Source: Mixophyes australis (lineage: Eukaryota; Chordata; Amphibia; Anura; Limnodynastidae). Taken from it: a DNA stretch of 64,000 nt. The stretch's first letter is position 1, and each line of letters starts with the position of its first letter. Shown one piece after another: positions 31,991 through 43,941 of this stretch. Location: positions 2,170,001 through 2,234,000 of the forward strand of contig JAVHZZ010000017.1 in assembly GCA_036250195.1 (NCBI GenBank). Reading direction: 5' to 3'. The notes under the pieces are model-generated. The model did not search any database and was not told where the DNA came from. It worked only from the letters and a program-made list of their open reading frames with translations. Both the position numbers and the translations under genes were made by a program.

Positions 31991-33765
31991 TTTTGATAAA
32001 GCATTCACTACGCTAATATTGAAACTGAGGAAAAGACCCACAATCCATGGCCTCCTATGGCCCTATCACACTACTTAATTTGGATATTAAGCTGCAGGCT
32101 AAAATCATGGCCACTCGTTTACAGTCTATTTTCCCATCACTCAGTGATTAAAATATGTATAAGCCATCGCGGCGGTGGCCTCCTCGTCCTTACAATATCC
32201 TTCCAAGAATATACTACTTAGCCTGGACGCCAATAAGGCGTTTGATGCAGTATCCTGGCCCTATATGTATGAGGTACACAAACGTGGGGCATTCAGAGAG
32301 GATTTCACTGCTCTGATAGGGCCTGAGTCATTAAGGAAGGTATCTCTGTTATTTGTGTGTATCATACGCATTTCCCTTCTGCGCATGCCCAGAACGAGGA
32401 CACTCGGCCGTCAACGAAAGCAAGTCCGCTGCGTATGCCAACGCAAATGACAGTTAGGACGGTCTACGGTTCTTTTGAGATTTCATATTCCACATACGTA
32501 TTGTACGCATCCTGCAGTGTCTGGTCTAGTACAGCAGAGTGACCTTACGCCCATAGTCAACACCACACGTATCTTGAGATCCGCTCCTTGCCGACTCCAG
32601 GAGTACGCAGAGATGATTTACGTGCCGTTGAGAACAACTGCACGATGCGCTCTGTATGCTGCCTTAATGACTCAGGCCCATAAGCTTTTTCTATTCTTGC
32701 CCAACCACCTCTCTACTAATCAATGGCCTGATTGGAGAGGCGGCACCCATGACGAGGGGTACACATTAGGGCTGCCCCATGTCACCCTTACTCTTCAACC
32801 TAGTACTTGATCCTATGCTTGAGACCTACATACTGTATTTCGGAGCGTCCGTGTTGTATTTATCAAGCTGTCCGTTTGATAAATCCCTGGCATTATACCT
32901 GATCCTTGCTTTACCTGACGCTGCTTGGCTAGAAACATAGCAATTAAATTGGCGTAAAGCACTATCCCATATCTAGGTATAGAACTTTCTAAGAACCTTG
33001 GTCTCTTCTATCAACATCATATCTCGAAAGTTGTTGGGAACCTAGTAACGAGGTTGAGGGCTGGGGTCATCTTTGTCTTTACTTAGTGGGTAGAGCAAAT
33101 TTACTTAAGATGAAATCCTCCCCTAGACTTGTAGAGTATTTCAAAACTTCATTTGGGGGGGAAAAAAATCAAGAATTGGGCTATTGAAACTTTAACAACC
33201 CAGGACTAATGCTGAATTTCATTTGGCCAATATAGAACTCTATAATCAGGCTGCTCAACTTCAGTACCGGAGGGATTTGATACAAGGGTCTGACACCTAT
33301 GCGGATACCTCACCAGAACAAAATTTCCTCCCTGGCCTAAAATTGACTGCTTTCCTACATCTACATGACCACAACGTATCAGCGACAGTTCTTGACAACC
33401 ACCATTTTATGTCCACTAGAAAATTGTGGCACATCATACATACATTGAAACTAAAACCTTACTTATCTATCCATCTTCCTCTATTTGGGAACCCTAGTTT
33501 TTAGAATGGAGAGGCTGTCTAGCTATTCACTATCTAGAATGACGCAGGGGTTAGAACGGTGGGGCAGTTCCTTACTCAATCTAAGAAACCCTTGACTTTC
33601 CAACAAACAGGGAACCTGCACGACGTGATTAGACCGTGCAACCTAGACTTTTACAGACTCACATTATGCAAGTGTAGTGACCAGACCATTTTCTCAACAG
33701 GATTGGGACCCACCCGCTCTACTATGATACATTGAAAACGGGATTGGGACAATGGATGGGACGCT
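31991..33765 (+). pseudogene. L1 (Tx1-like) ORF2 reverse transcriptase fragment
   Basis: Decayed plus-strand frames give MASYGPITLLNLDIKLQAKI, LLSLDANKAFDAVSWPYMYE, then, after an inserted MITE, INGLIGEAAPMTRGT, and further on ANIELYNQAAQLQYRRDLI. These are successive blocks of the L1 endonuclease/RT protein (RT fingers and palm, then the C-terminal region). Frames change repeatedly; inactive. Confidence 0.8.
32319..32679. mobile_element. MITE inserted in the L1 RT
   Basis: Ends are GGGCCTGAGTCATTAAGG and its reverse complement (18 bp perfect), flanked by ATA on both sides, a 3-bp duplication as in PIF/Harbinger-type elements. The L1 reading sense resumes after it. Confidence 0.85.
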
Positions 33766-33950
33766 TTGTACCTACTAATTTTTTACTTCTTTACAGGTCA
33801 CAGTGTGTGTGATGGGACCTGTTTTATTCCTTGTTATATATCACTATATAGATTATTATCCTTTCTACAATATTCACCCATTATAAACAGTGCGTGTGCT
33901 GGGAACTGTCTTATTACTCTTTATATATCGCTATATAGATTATTATCCTT

Positions 33951-33954
<4 letters not shown>

Positions 33955-34000
<46 letters not shown>

Positions 34001-34001
34001 C
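33955..34001. repeat. (ATA)n microsatellite
   Basis: About 15 ATA/AAT trinucleotides. The flanks on both sides share CCCATTATAAACAGTGTGTGT- and CTATATAGATTATTATCC-like segments, an older short tandem duplication (33790-34110). Confidence 0.9.
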
Positions 34002-34213
34002 ACCCATTATAAACAGTGTGTGTGCTGGGAGCTGTCACATCCCTCTGCATATATAGTAATTACAACATCCCTCTCCTCTATATAATAATAATCTCCCATT
34101 ATAAACAGCATTTTATATGAGCTGTAATGTCTCCCTATACAGACTCCTCTGTATAATAATCCTTCATATCTCTGCTCTCAGCATAATAATAATATATTGT
34201 TAGAAGATATTAC

Positions 34214-34380
34214 CTCAGCCTTCTACAGGTTCTGGATGTTGTTGTTATATATGAATGAGTTAAAGCTGCTCTCCAGGTTGTAAAATGGCTCCTGCAAGAG
34301 TATGTGACCACGCCCCCTCTGGAACGTCACTGGTACATAACTGTATCAGCTGTATTGTGTCTGGGAGACTAAGGGAAAAT
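34214..34380 (-). other. Likely 5' untranslated exon of the minus-strand zinc-finger gene
   Basis: On the minus strand a purine-rich segment ends ACCTGTAGAAGGCTGAG|GTAATA, a good donor at 34213. It has no useful ATG and contains GAGGGGGCGTGGTC (GC box-like) in its 5' part. Position and style fit the first, untranslated exon of frog finger genes, but the splice to 31388 is inferred. Confidence 0.45.
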
Positions 34381-34560
34381 GGCCGCCGCTGTTCTGCATT
34401 AAGGACAATGCAGTAATAGAGTATTTTACTCTAGTGATAACATTGCTGCTAGTCAGCTATATGCTACGTTCATTACTAGGTGGTAGAGGCTAAATCCCTT
34501 TCAGATAATTCTGTGACATCACGAGGTCATGTGACTGCTGTAGTCACATGGTACACAGTG
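34215..34560. promoter_or_regulatory. Possible bidirectional promoter
   Basis: Lies between oppositely directed exon-like ends: minus donor at 34213 and plus donor at 34609. Contains CCACGCCCCCTCTGG (GC box type), GAACGTCAC, TGACATCACGAGGTCATGTG (CRE- and E-box-like) and AAAATGGCCGCCGC (YY1-like). The CG content is higher than in the AT-rich surroundings. Confidence 0.45.
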
Positions 34561-34608
34561 CAGGAGCTGCTGCTGGATAACTTCCTGTTCCTGTGTAGTG
34601 GAGGAAAG
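34500..34608 (+). other. Exon-like segment with strong donor, plus strand
   Basis: CTTCCTGTTCCTGTGTAGTG then GAGGAAAG|GTAAGAAG gives a near-consensus donor, with no ATG in a good context. It could be a 5' untranslated exon of a plus-strand transcript; the partner exon is unknown and the mini-exon gene at 43942 is one candidate. Confidence 0.35.
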
Positions 34609-34633
34609 GTAAGAAGTAGTGATGTGATGGGGA

Positions 34634-35090
34634 GGGGACATGTGTGACTAAAGGTGATGGGCAGAGAGGGGACTTGTGTGACTAAAGGTGCTGGGCAGAG
34701 AGGGGACATGTGTGACTAAAGGTGCTGGGCAGAGAGGGGACATGTGTGACTAAAGGTGCTGGGCAGAGGGGACATGTGTGACTAAAGGTGCTGGGCAGAG
34801 AGGGGGCATGTGTGACTAAAGGTGCTGGGCAGAGAGGGGACATGTGTGACTAAAGGTGCTGGGCAGAGAGGGGACATGTGTGACTAAAGGTGCTGGGCAA
34901 AGAGGGGACATGTGTGACTAAAGGTGCTGGGCAGAGAGGGGACATGTGTGACTAAAGGTGCTGGGCAGAGAGGGGACATGTGTGACTAAAGGTGCTGGGC
35001 AGAGAGGGGGCATGTGTGACTAAAGGTGCTGGGCAGAGAGGGGGACATGTGTGACTAAAGCATGTGGGCAGAGGGGGCATGTGAAGGAGA
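34634..35090. repeat. 34-bp minisatellite, about 13 units
   Basis: Unit GTGTGACTAAAGGTGCTGGG + CAGAGAGGGGACAT. Some units lose 4 bp or change GGACAT to GGGCAT. The array starts within 30 bp of the exon-like donor at 34609, so it would lie at the start of an intron. Confidence 0.95.
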
Positions 35091-37100
35091 AGTCTCTTCC
35101 CCACACGGCCCCTCCTCAAACAACAATAACCTGACAACAGTTGCTAACTTTTCTCTGATATTCCCCATGACACGTATTACATGATCTTTTCCCTGACAGG
35201 CCTCCTGCCCACAATCGTGTCTCACTGCTGCCCACCAGCTTTTACCTCACAGGCCCCGCTGCCTCAATCCTGACACCTCTCTTACTTCAAAATGAAAGAG
35301 GCGCCTTTTATTTGAAAGAGGAGTAGATCCTTACCAGTGAATGAGATAATAATACAGAGATCATTGTTGCCATAGATGTTAGGGTTTTCTTTTTTTAACT
35401 GTATCTAGTCAGAGTTTAGTTAGATGATATTATCATTACAGGCCATTAATATAATTGCTTTTGTCACAAACTGTACATAAGACACCTCAATTATCTCACA
35501 AAAATAACAATACATCCAGATTTCTATGCACTGTTTTTAGGTGGCATACTTCACCCTTCTCACTTATCCATAACTTTAAGTTTTGGTATACTTCAGGCAT
35601 TAATTGGGGATACCAGGAACCACTGTAGTATATTGTAGGGAACAGGCGAAAGGGCCATTTAAGACATCCTAGAAGTTCACCGACACTCCTCCTGCTCTAT
35701 ACTCTTCTCTCCTGTTAGGCCTTCAGTTTAGATTAAGTGCCCCCCCCCCCCCCTTCACAATGCTGGGTTCCTCTGCGGGACCTAGGTATAGACGCTACAG
35801 ATGTTCCCAGGTAGTGATTGCAGGAATGGCCGTCACTGCTTCACAGTGCTCTGTAGTGCACAGTGCTGGAAGATAGGTTTAGCAAGTTGGAATGGCTACT
35901 TGTTAGTGTTGGGGCAGCTTCATGTTTCCTTAAGGGGCCTGGGTCATGTGGGGGTTACTGGGTATATATAAGCCCCCACTGGGCACTGGATGTGTGGACG
36001 GTGAGTCCTTTTGTACAGCTACAAATGCATTTTTTCTTGTACTACAAAGCAATTTTTGTTACATACCATCCAGACTGCTGCAACCTCCATCTTGCTGTAA
36101 TGATATCTTGGTCCCCTACAGTCCATTCAAATAGTCGCTGCAGGAATAACCTCCCTACTCTCCATCATTAATTACTGTTCTGGTACTGAAATCATCTTGT
36201 TTTCCATTTTAATTATCTTTTCATTGCAAAAGTATTTAGAGCTGGCCAATCCATTTCCACCTGTTATATCTATTATCACAATCTGTACGTACCCACCCTC
36301 TGTTCACGTTGGCGCTTTATTTTTCCTAGGTTACCTCTGCTCTCAGGACTGCGACCCTTCTTGAATGCTGCCCCTGGAAATCTTCACAGAATGTCTGTCT
36401 GTCATGTATGGTCTCTAACTGCAGGACCCTGCTGAAAGCTCATCTGTTTACCGGACAGTTCACATAGTGCTTGTGACTTACTTCTCCCAGAGCTGCGCTC
36501 CAGAGGGTAAAAGGACACGTTCTGGTGCGGACTGTTATGTGTTTTCTTCTTTAAAGTATCCGTTCATCAAGCGATATTAACGAAGGAGTACACAAGAAAC
36601 ATAATAAAAACAGTTTAATTATTTTATTTCTACTCCTGAACTTCATGTTATTATCCCACCTGATGAATTTAACGCGAAGAGTGATAGTTGTGTTGTCACT
36701 TGTTATGATGAGGACCAGCAAGTGGAATATATAACCTGATATTGTAAATGGACGTTATCAGACATTTGTGTGCGCTGTTACATACTACAGACAGCTGAGC
36801 TTTGTAATATATATTTGAATATTTTGTAACCAATACATAATGTGATGTAAACAACCTACTGAAAGCAGATTTTTTTTTTTTTGTATATTTGAGAGTGAAG
36901 GGTTGTTATAAAGAAGTTATTTCTTACACCATTAATATTACAGCATCTTTATTATTTTGCCTGCTATACTTTCTCCAAAACATCTCAATCTTTAGTATAT
37001 CAAGTCTGTATTTTACCTGTAATTTCTATGCCAACCAAGGTTCCCCCCCAGCAGTGGAGGACCCAGGAGGGGGCGAGTGATCCAGGGGCTGGCGGGACCA
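35091..37100. other. Non-coding stretch
   Basis: No gene supported. It contains a poly-C run at 35741-35754 and a worn fragment of an anuran repeat at about 36060-36530 (GACTGCTGCAACCTCCATCT, CATCTGTTTACC). Confidence 0.4.
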
Positions 37101-37107
37101 CCACACT

Positions 37108-37335
37108 CATTGGGGTATATTTACTAAACTGTGGCTTTGAAAAGGTGGAGATGTTTGAAAGTAACACGGCCTGTGCACTATTACTGTTACTACGGTAATA
37201 GTGCGCATTATTACCGCTAGTGCGGTAAGTTTTAACGCTGTTTGTTTTGCTCAGGGAGCAGCGAGCAGACGTCCGGGTTCAAATTACTGTTATCAACGGT
37301 GATAGTGCAGAAGCCGATTGAATTCCCCCCTAGGA
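37108..37335. mobile_element. Composite MITE fragment
   Basis: The left end GGGGTATATTTACTAAACTG is a common frog MITE end. The rest (GTGCACTATTACTGTTACTA, CGGTAATAGTGCGCATTATT, CCGATTGAATTCCCCC) matches the MITE at 50053-50282 and looks like one element inserted in another. Confidence 0.55.
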
Positions 37336-37572
37336 TGATCTTGTTGTTAGATGTGTACACATTCATATGAATTGTTAACGAGTAACCACAAGAGAAATTA
37401 GCTCTTAAAAGTTTGTCCTCGTATGTACATTTTATCAAAATAAAAAATAAATGGCTAAACTAATGTTATTATTTTGTTAGGGTGACTTGGAACCAAATTC
37501 AAGACACGCTGCCCACATTATACTATCATGTTACTTTGTACTGATACTACCTCAGTGATATAAGACAGTAGT

Positions 37573-37780
37573 AGACTTACAAGATTTCAATCTTGAATCA
37601 ATATAAGCCAATATGTATACATGGATATCCTCCTGGAATCTTGTCCTCTTACTGGATCTCCTTTATGATAGGTGCTCAAAAGACAAGTGACAACTGACCT
37701 GACAAAGCACCAAAGAAGCATAAAAGCAATGTATAATACAAATATTGGCTTATATTGATTCAAGGTTGAAATCTTGTAAG
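37573..37780. mobile_element. Palindromic MITE with ~40-bp inverted ends
   Basis: ACTTACAAGATTTCAATCTT and GAATCAATATAAGCCAATAT at the left are mirrored at 37739-37780 with one or two mismatches. The ~125-bp centre has no coding potential. Confidence 0.85.
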
Positions 37781-38689
37781 TGTATATCCGATAGGGGATT
37801 GAGAACACCCATCACGTGGTGTTTTTGTCGTAATTATCAACCCCCACTGGATCCTTGGGATATTTAGTGGTTTTCTGTGTAACCACATATTATATGTTAC
37901 GCTATGATATGATTTTTTCTTTTCACTTTTTTTTATGTGACCATAATCGTGGTGAATGCCAGAAATCTGAAAGTTACTTTGATCACTGCAAACTTCTGGA
38001 ATTTGTGGAAGACATACATCAAGATGGAAAGAATATATATATATTATTTCACAGTTGACTCTTTAAAACTGTTATTTTAGCACATTGTGTGTGTGTGTGT
38101 GTGTGAGAACAGAGGGTGCTTTCAGTTGGCCTGCGCAAATATACCAATCTTTTTATTGTATTATAATCAACAATTGTCTGAGACGCAAGAGGAACCAAGT
38201 ATGACAGCCAGCATCCTGCTGCACAGCGGATCACTAAAGCCACGACAGCTATGTTATCACTGGATGTGAGTCCAATTTCCCCATCAATGCATCAGGTTTT
38301 AACCAATTAGTTTAGATCATGTGTCCACGTTACCAAATTCCATCACAATCCCATTTCTTCTTAACAGCAATTGCTGTATTGTGAGGTTAAACAAAAAGCC
38401 ATTCAGTCCCTAGAAAATGCCATTGTACCGACTGTCCACTTAGCTACAGATATGTGACAAGCGGTACTGGTCAAACAAAAGACTATATAACCGTGACAGC
38501 CCACTGGGTTGGTGTATCGCCTTCAAGTGCAGCAGCAGCAGCATCATCATCATCATCATCATTCCTCCAGCATAATACACAGTGTCAGGTCATTCACCGC
38601 ACCCTGCCATATAGCTGCTCACTAGGACAGATGTGATGCTGCCCCTCACACACAATTACCTTCACAGACAAACATTTAGATTGTAAAAG

Positions 38690-38725
<36 letters not shown>

Positions 38726-39264
38726 TTTGTTTGTGGGGGGAGGGGGGGTGCTGCTCACAATTAAACAGTTCCCTATTTTTCCCCACTAAATATTTCAGAT
38801 GTCACTGTTACTGCCCCTGGCACTACTGTCATCAGATTTAAACATCTTTGATTTTAAAAGCAAGAAAGAATAGTTTTTGTTAACGCTTAAATAGTTTAAT
38901 AATATACCCACCTGCTATCACTTCTAAATGGCAGCTGAGAACAGGAAGGACGGCTATACATTGAAAATATCGATCCAATACTCACGAGATCTGACATTTT
39001 ACATGAAATGACATTTTGCCTCATTTTCAGATCGGAATTTGGAGCAAGACGCCGAGTCATGTCTCAATTCGACTCTGTACCCTAAAATTCCTGTCTATCT
39101 AATTCTATCTCCGTACCGCTCATCTCTAGTGAAACATAAAAAAACAAAATGTGGGGGAAAAGTAAAAATTCTTCTTGTTTCACACACAACAATGGGAAAT
39201 ACCCCACTAAGTAGTCTTATGCCAATATATAGATAGTTTTTTATAACATAACCATTCAGGTCAT
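37781..39264. other. Non-coding stretch with microsatellites
   Basis: (GT)n at 38085-38105, (ATC)n at 38541-38563 and (TA)n at 38693-38721. No gene supported; short open frames here lack any recognisable domain. Confidence 0.5.
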
Positions 39265-39371
39265 GGCTTCACCTCCCCATGATTCACACAGTTCATCCAT
39301 GTTACACATATGTACATAACTAAGACATAGGGCTGTCATACATATGGCCATTTACAGGTACACGGCTCTCA

Positions 39372-39505
39372 ACCAATGGCTGATCAGGGATTACTGGGCA
39401 CTGAGCTACCTGGGTTGGTGATGTCACAGAATTCTCTTCAATCTGATTGGTTGGAAACAGCTGTTTACACTTGAATCTCAAACAGAGCGTCAGTTATCTC
39501 CACAG
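39372..39505 (+). promoter_or_regulatory. Promoter-like cluster and exon-like donor, copy 1
   Basis: Order: CCAAT (39373), CCTGGGTTGGTGATG (39409-39423) overlapping TGATGTCA, a 19-bp gap, then CTGATTGG (39443-39450), followed 55 bp later by CTCCACAG|GTAATG (donor at 39506). The arrangement resembles the X1/X2-Y module of MHC-type promoters, but it is only a motif match. No TATA box precedes it. Confidence 0.4.
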
Positions 39506-40242
39506 GTAATGTAACAAGACTGGGACGGGGATTATATTATAAATGGGATATATTCAGGGGGTGAGAATAATTTACAGTCTGTGTATTCCTGGTTTACCCA
39601 TCTCTAAGCCCTGTGTTAATGGCTTTAACCTGGTAACAATATTTACAGTACAGTATAAGTATAAAAACTTGGACCTGATTTTAAACCCAAATACATGTAA
39701 AAATCCAATTAAAAAGTAATGTGGAAAATAGATATTTGAGTAATGTCAAATACTTTACTGAAACAACATATCTTCATGTAGCTACTTCTGCCATTGATTT
39801 AATTACCTATGACAGTAATTAACAAGCTTAGTGGGAAACAGTCACTATCATATTTTTACAAGAACTATATTTAATGCTGCAGTTTACATTAGAACGTTAC
39901 ACATGAGAACATTTGATTTTGGCACACTGGGTAAGCACTTGCTAAGGTGATTATTTTAGTCTGGTGTAAGGTCCTAATGCAGGTTACCCATAGACTGGTC
40001 ATTAGGATACCTCCTACCTGCCATCAGAAATGTTAATAGGTACAGAATTCAAGATAACTGGGGGAGATTACTTTGTGGTTTGCTTATGAGTAGTGACTAA
40101 CGAGATTGTGTCTGACCTAACAGATTGGCAGATTCACAAGTAATTCCCCATGATTCACATAGTTCATCCATGTTACACATATGTACATAACTAAGACATA
40201 GGGCTGTCATACATATGGCCATTTACAGTTACACAGCTCTCA

Positions 40243-40376
40243 ACCAATGGCTGATCAGGGATTACTGGGCACTGAGCTACCTGGGTTGGTGATGTCACAT
40301 AATTCTCTTCAATCTGATTGGTTGGAAACAGCTGTTTACAGTTGAATCTCAAACAGAGCGTCAGTCATCTCCACAG
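40243..40376 (+). promoter_or_regulatory. Promoter-like cluster and exon-like donor, copy 2
   Basis: Same motifs as copy 1: CCAAT at 40244, TGATGTCA at 40290, CTGATTGG at 40314, donor CACAG|GTAATG at 40377. All elements and spacings are conserved. Confidence 0.4.
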
Positions 40377-41114
40377 GTAATGTAACAAGACTGGGACGGG
40401 GATTATATTATAAATGGGATATATTCAGGGGGTGAGAATAATTTACAGTCTGTGTATTCCTGGTATACCCATCTCTAAGCCCTGTGTTAATGGCTTTAGC
40501 CTGGTAACAATATTTACAGTACAGTATAAGTATGAAAAGAATGTGGACCTGATTTTAAACCCAAATACATGTAAAAATCCAATTAAAAAGTAATGTGGAA
40601 AATAGATATTTGAGTAATGTCAAATACTTTACATGAAGCATATCTTCATGTAGCTACTTCTGCCATTGATTTAATTTCCTATGACAGTAATTAACAAGCT
40701 TAGTGGGAAACAGTCACTATAATATTTTTACAAGAACTAAATTTAATGCTGCAGTTTACATTAGAACGTTACACATGAGAACATTTGATTTTGGCACACT
40801 GGGTAAGCACTTGCCAAGGTGATTATTTTAGTCTGGTGTAAGGTCCTAATGCAGGTTACCCATAGACTGGTCATTAGGATACCTCCTACCTGCCATCAGA
40901 GACGTTAAGAGGTACAGAATTCAAGATAACTGGGGGAGACTACTTTGTGGTTTGCCTATGAGTAGTGACTAACGAGATTGTGTCTGACCTAACAGATTGG
41001 CAGATTCACAAGTAATTCCCCATGATTCACACAGTTCATCCATGTTACACATATGTACATAACTAAGACATAGGGCTGTCATACATATGGCCATTTACAG
41101 TTACACAGCTCTCA

Positions 41115-41248
41115 ACCAATGGCTGATCAGGGATTACTGGGCACTGAGCTACCTGGGTTGGTGATGTCACAGAATTCTCTTCAATCTGATTGGTTGGAAA
41201 CAGCTGTTTACAGTTGAATCTCAAACAGAGCGTCAGTCATCTCCACAG
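41115..41248 (+). promoter_or_regulatory. Promoter-like cluster and exon-like donor, copy 3
   Basis: Same motifs, with CTGATTGG at 41186 and donor CACAG|GTAATG at 41249. This is the copy nearest the mini-exon gene, 2.7 kb upstream of its first recognised exon. Confidence 0.4.
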
Positions 41249-41436
41249 GTAATGTAACAAGACTGGGACGGGGATTATATTATAAATGGGATATATTCAG
41301 GGGGTGAGAATAATTTACAGTCTGTGTATTCCTGGTTTACCCATCTCTAAGCCCTGTGTTAATGGCTTTAGCCTGGTAACAATATTTACAGTACAGTATA
41401 AGTATGAAAACTTGGACCTGATTTTAAACCCAAATA

Positions 41437-42150
41437 TCTCTAAGAATTTGAAGGTGAACACAAAAGGGAACATTTTCCAAAATGGTTTTACAGAAAATGT
41501 GTATTATTATTATTATAATTATTATTATTATTATTATTATTTATTTTTAAGGCCAAATGTGCTTTACAGATTAGTGAGTAAAACATGTCATACATAAAAC
41601 AGCTACATACAATATAGATAAAATAAATGCTAATATAAAAACCAAGGGTAGGGAGAACCCTTCTCCTGAGAGAGCTACAATCTAATTATAGCAATAAAAG
41701 TGCAGCAAATAATGTATAAGCCAAAAATGCCCCATAGCTAATAAAAAAATGCCCCAGTTAGTGCCTTGTGCATTTCCTACACCAGGTCTGACGTTCTATG
41801 GGCCCTAGTGATAGTCTCCAGCCCTTTATTCAGGTAAGCCCACTTGTGGGGTCACAGGGGGAGCAGCAGAGTAACCTGTATATAATAAAAGAGTGAATCT
41901 ACAGGACTGTAATGGTGCCCATGTGCATTAGCCCCAATGTGAACTAAACTAATCCAGAACTAACAAAATGATTTTAGTCCATCTTGAGCCCCCCGTGATA
42001 GAGAACCAAAGATGGATGGAGAGAAAGGGGGTGAGTGGAAAGTAACAGAGATTAGAAAGGATGAGAAAGTAATGGGGTGAGGGGAGAAGGATGAGCGAGG
42101 GGAGACAAGACAAGGTTGGAGGTAAAGTGTAGAATACATTTAAACACAGT
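41437..42150. other. Non-coding stretch
   Basis: Contains a (TTA)n run at about 41501-41550 followed by a worn repeat-like segment (GGCCAAATGTGCTTTACAGA). No gene supported. Confidence 0.5.
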
Positions 42151-42453
42151 GGGCCTGATTCATTAAGGAGAACAAAGCAAAAAGGACTATATTTGATCCA
42201 AGACAAAACCAGGTTAAAATGTAAGGGGTGCAAATGAGTTTATTATTTTGCATATAAGTTAAATACTGGCTGTTTTTCCATGTAGCAAACAAATACTTGA
42301 TAGCTTTATTTTTACACTGAATTTTAAAGTTGACCTAGGACATGCCCTAGCCCTAAATTTACCCCCCCCCCCCCCTCTCCAATGCAACATGGTTTTGCCA
42401 AGGTGCAAAGTTACTCATTTATTTTGCTTTTCTTTCCTTAATGAATTAGACCC
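42151..42453. mobile_element. MITE (GGGCCTGATTCATTAAGGA family)
   Basis: Left end GGGCCTGATTCATTAAGGA and right end TCCTTAATGAATTAGACCC are inverted copies with two mismatches; AGT flanks both sides as a 3-bp duplication. The interior (GACTATATTTGATCC, ACTGGCTGTTTTTCCATGTA, ACTTGATAGCTTTATTTTTA) is shared with 44505-44816. Confidence 0.88.
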
Positions 42454-43941
42454 AGTACCTTTGGGACACATTTTTTGAGACCTGCTTTTAGTAACTTTTT
42501 TTATTAAATAATGAAGAGCTCTGAAAGTAACCATGTTTTGAATAATTTTCCTAACAACAGATTGATCGCTAAGTCTGACAAGAGACACAACAATGAGTGA
42601 AGACAAGCCTGTCATCCGCAGTTCTTCCAGATGTAAGAAAAATATAAATGTGTTCGTTAGGGCGGGGAACCCAGTGGTAATATCAAACAAGAATTTAATA
42701 CGGACATTTAGGGCACCCAGTGGTACACCCAGCACCCCCCATCCCCCATCTTTCATGTAAGTCCGATGTAACTTGTTGAGTCCTGAAGCCGCTGTCAGCA
42801 TGTTCTGTTACAGACAGATAGCGCTCACCTTCCGGTCCTGCCCTGGTCTCTGGCTGTAGGAGAGCAAACTGCCAGTAAGGGGTAAGAGAAGAACTGCTCC
42901 GGGCCCTGACAGCAGAGTTTGCAGGGTAGTTTGTTTTCTATGATTGTCAGCAAATTATGGCTCCATTTGTGTGTTTATTAACAGATTATGGCCCCGTTTT
43001 CTATGACTGATGCTATAATCCGGTGACAATTTTTTAACGTTATCACTAAATATTATATGGGAGCTGCTTTACATATATAAAATAGCAGATTTCCTCCAAC
43101 TGGATATGGGCTTTTTCTGGTAAGATATATTTTGGTTCCTCCCTATATCATGTTTGCGCCAATGCCTCTCAGTATGTGTTTTTTCCTTGTTTATGGTATA
43201 GTTTCACCACAATTGATAAGCAGTATGGTAGTTACCTCCCAAATGTCCCAATTTCAGCAGAAGAGTCCCGAATTTAGGGCTCTGTCCACTATCCTGCCCG
43301 GGGACATATTTGTCCAGCTTGTGGGAATGTTGGGATAAGGGCGATAGCTAATGACCACGCCCTCACTGTGCCTTGACCACGCCCCATCAAGATGTGGTCA
43401 TGTTTGTCTACTTTGTATGTCCCTGTATTTTGTATACTCTGTTTTTCCCAATACCTGTTCTGCCGATCACTGTGTTATATTACATATCAACTACGATAGT
43501 AATAATAATTAATGGGACTCATGTACTAGCCAAGGTCCACGGTTATGCCGCGGTAGCTAGCTTTTCCATGTAGATCAGTTATGGACTCTCTATCGGCATA
43601 GGCCACATTCTAATCGGAAAATTTCACAGAAGCGATGTTCAAATTGAAAGTCCCTTATCCCACCTGAGTGTCAGACGGTGCAGACTGGATCTACACACAA
43701 GAGGGAGCTATTGCACACAAAGGAACGCACATAAGAGACAACTGGGGAGGAACTAAGGGTGAAAGGCACAAAACAGGGATAATGAACAAACACATGGATG
43801 AAGATCAGACACATAAGGAACATGTTTAACAGATTTTATATTGCTAATACCATGGGGTAAATTAATGATAATTTATAGTAAAACAAAGTCACCCATCATT
43901 GAGAATATATTAGCTGATAATGAATATTCTTGTCTCCCCAG
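42454..43941. other. Region upstream of the mini-exon gene
   Basis: No coding exon recognised. At 42800-42886 a CG-containing segment ends CTGCCAGTAAGGG|GTAAGAG, a possible untranslated first exon. Small open frames at 43132-43338 and 43373-43573 have no recognisable features. Confidence 0.35.

Larger units (their letters stand above)
39265..41436. repeat. 871/872-bp tandem repeat, 2.5 copies
   Basis: The landmark CCCCATGATTCACA occurs at 39275, 40146 and 41018 (spacing 871 and 872). Copies are nearly identical, differing by scattered substitutions and a few small indels. The third copy stops at about 41436. Each copy holds the promoter-like cluster and exon-like donor listed separately. Confidence 0.95.
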
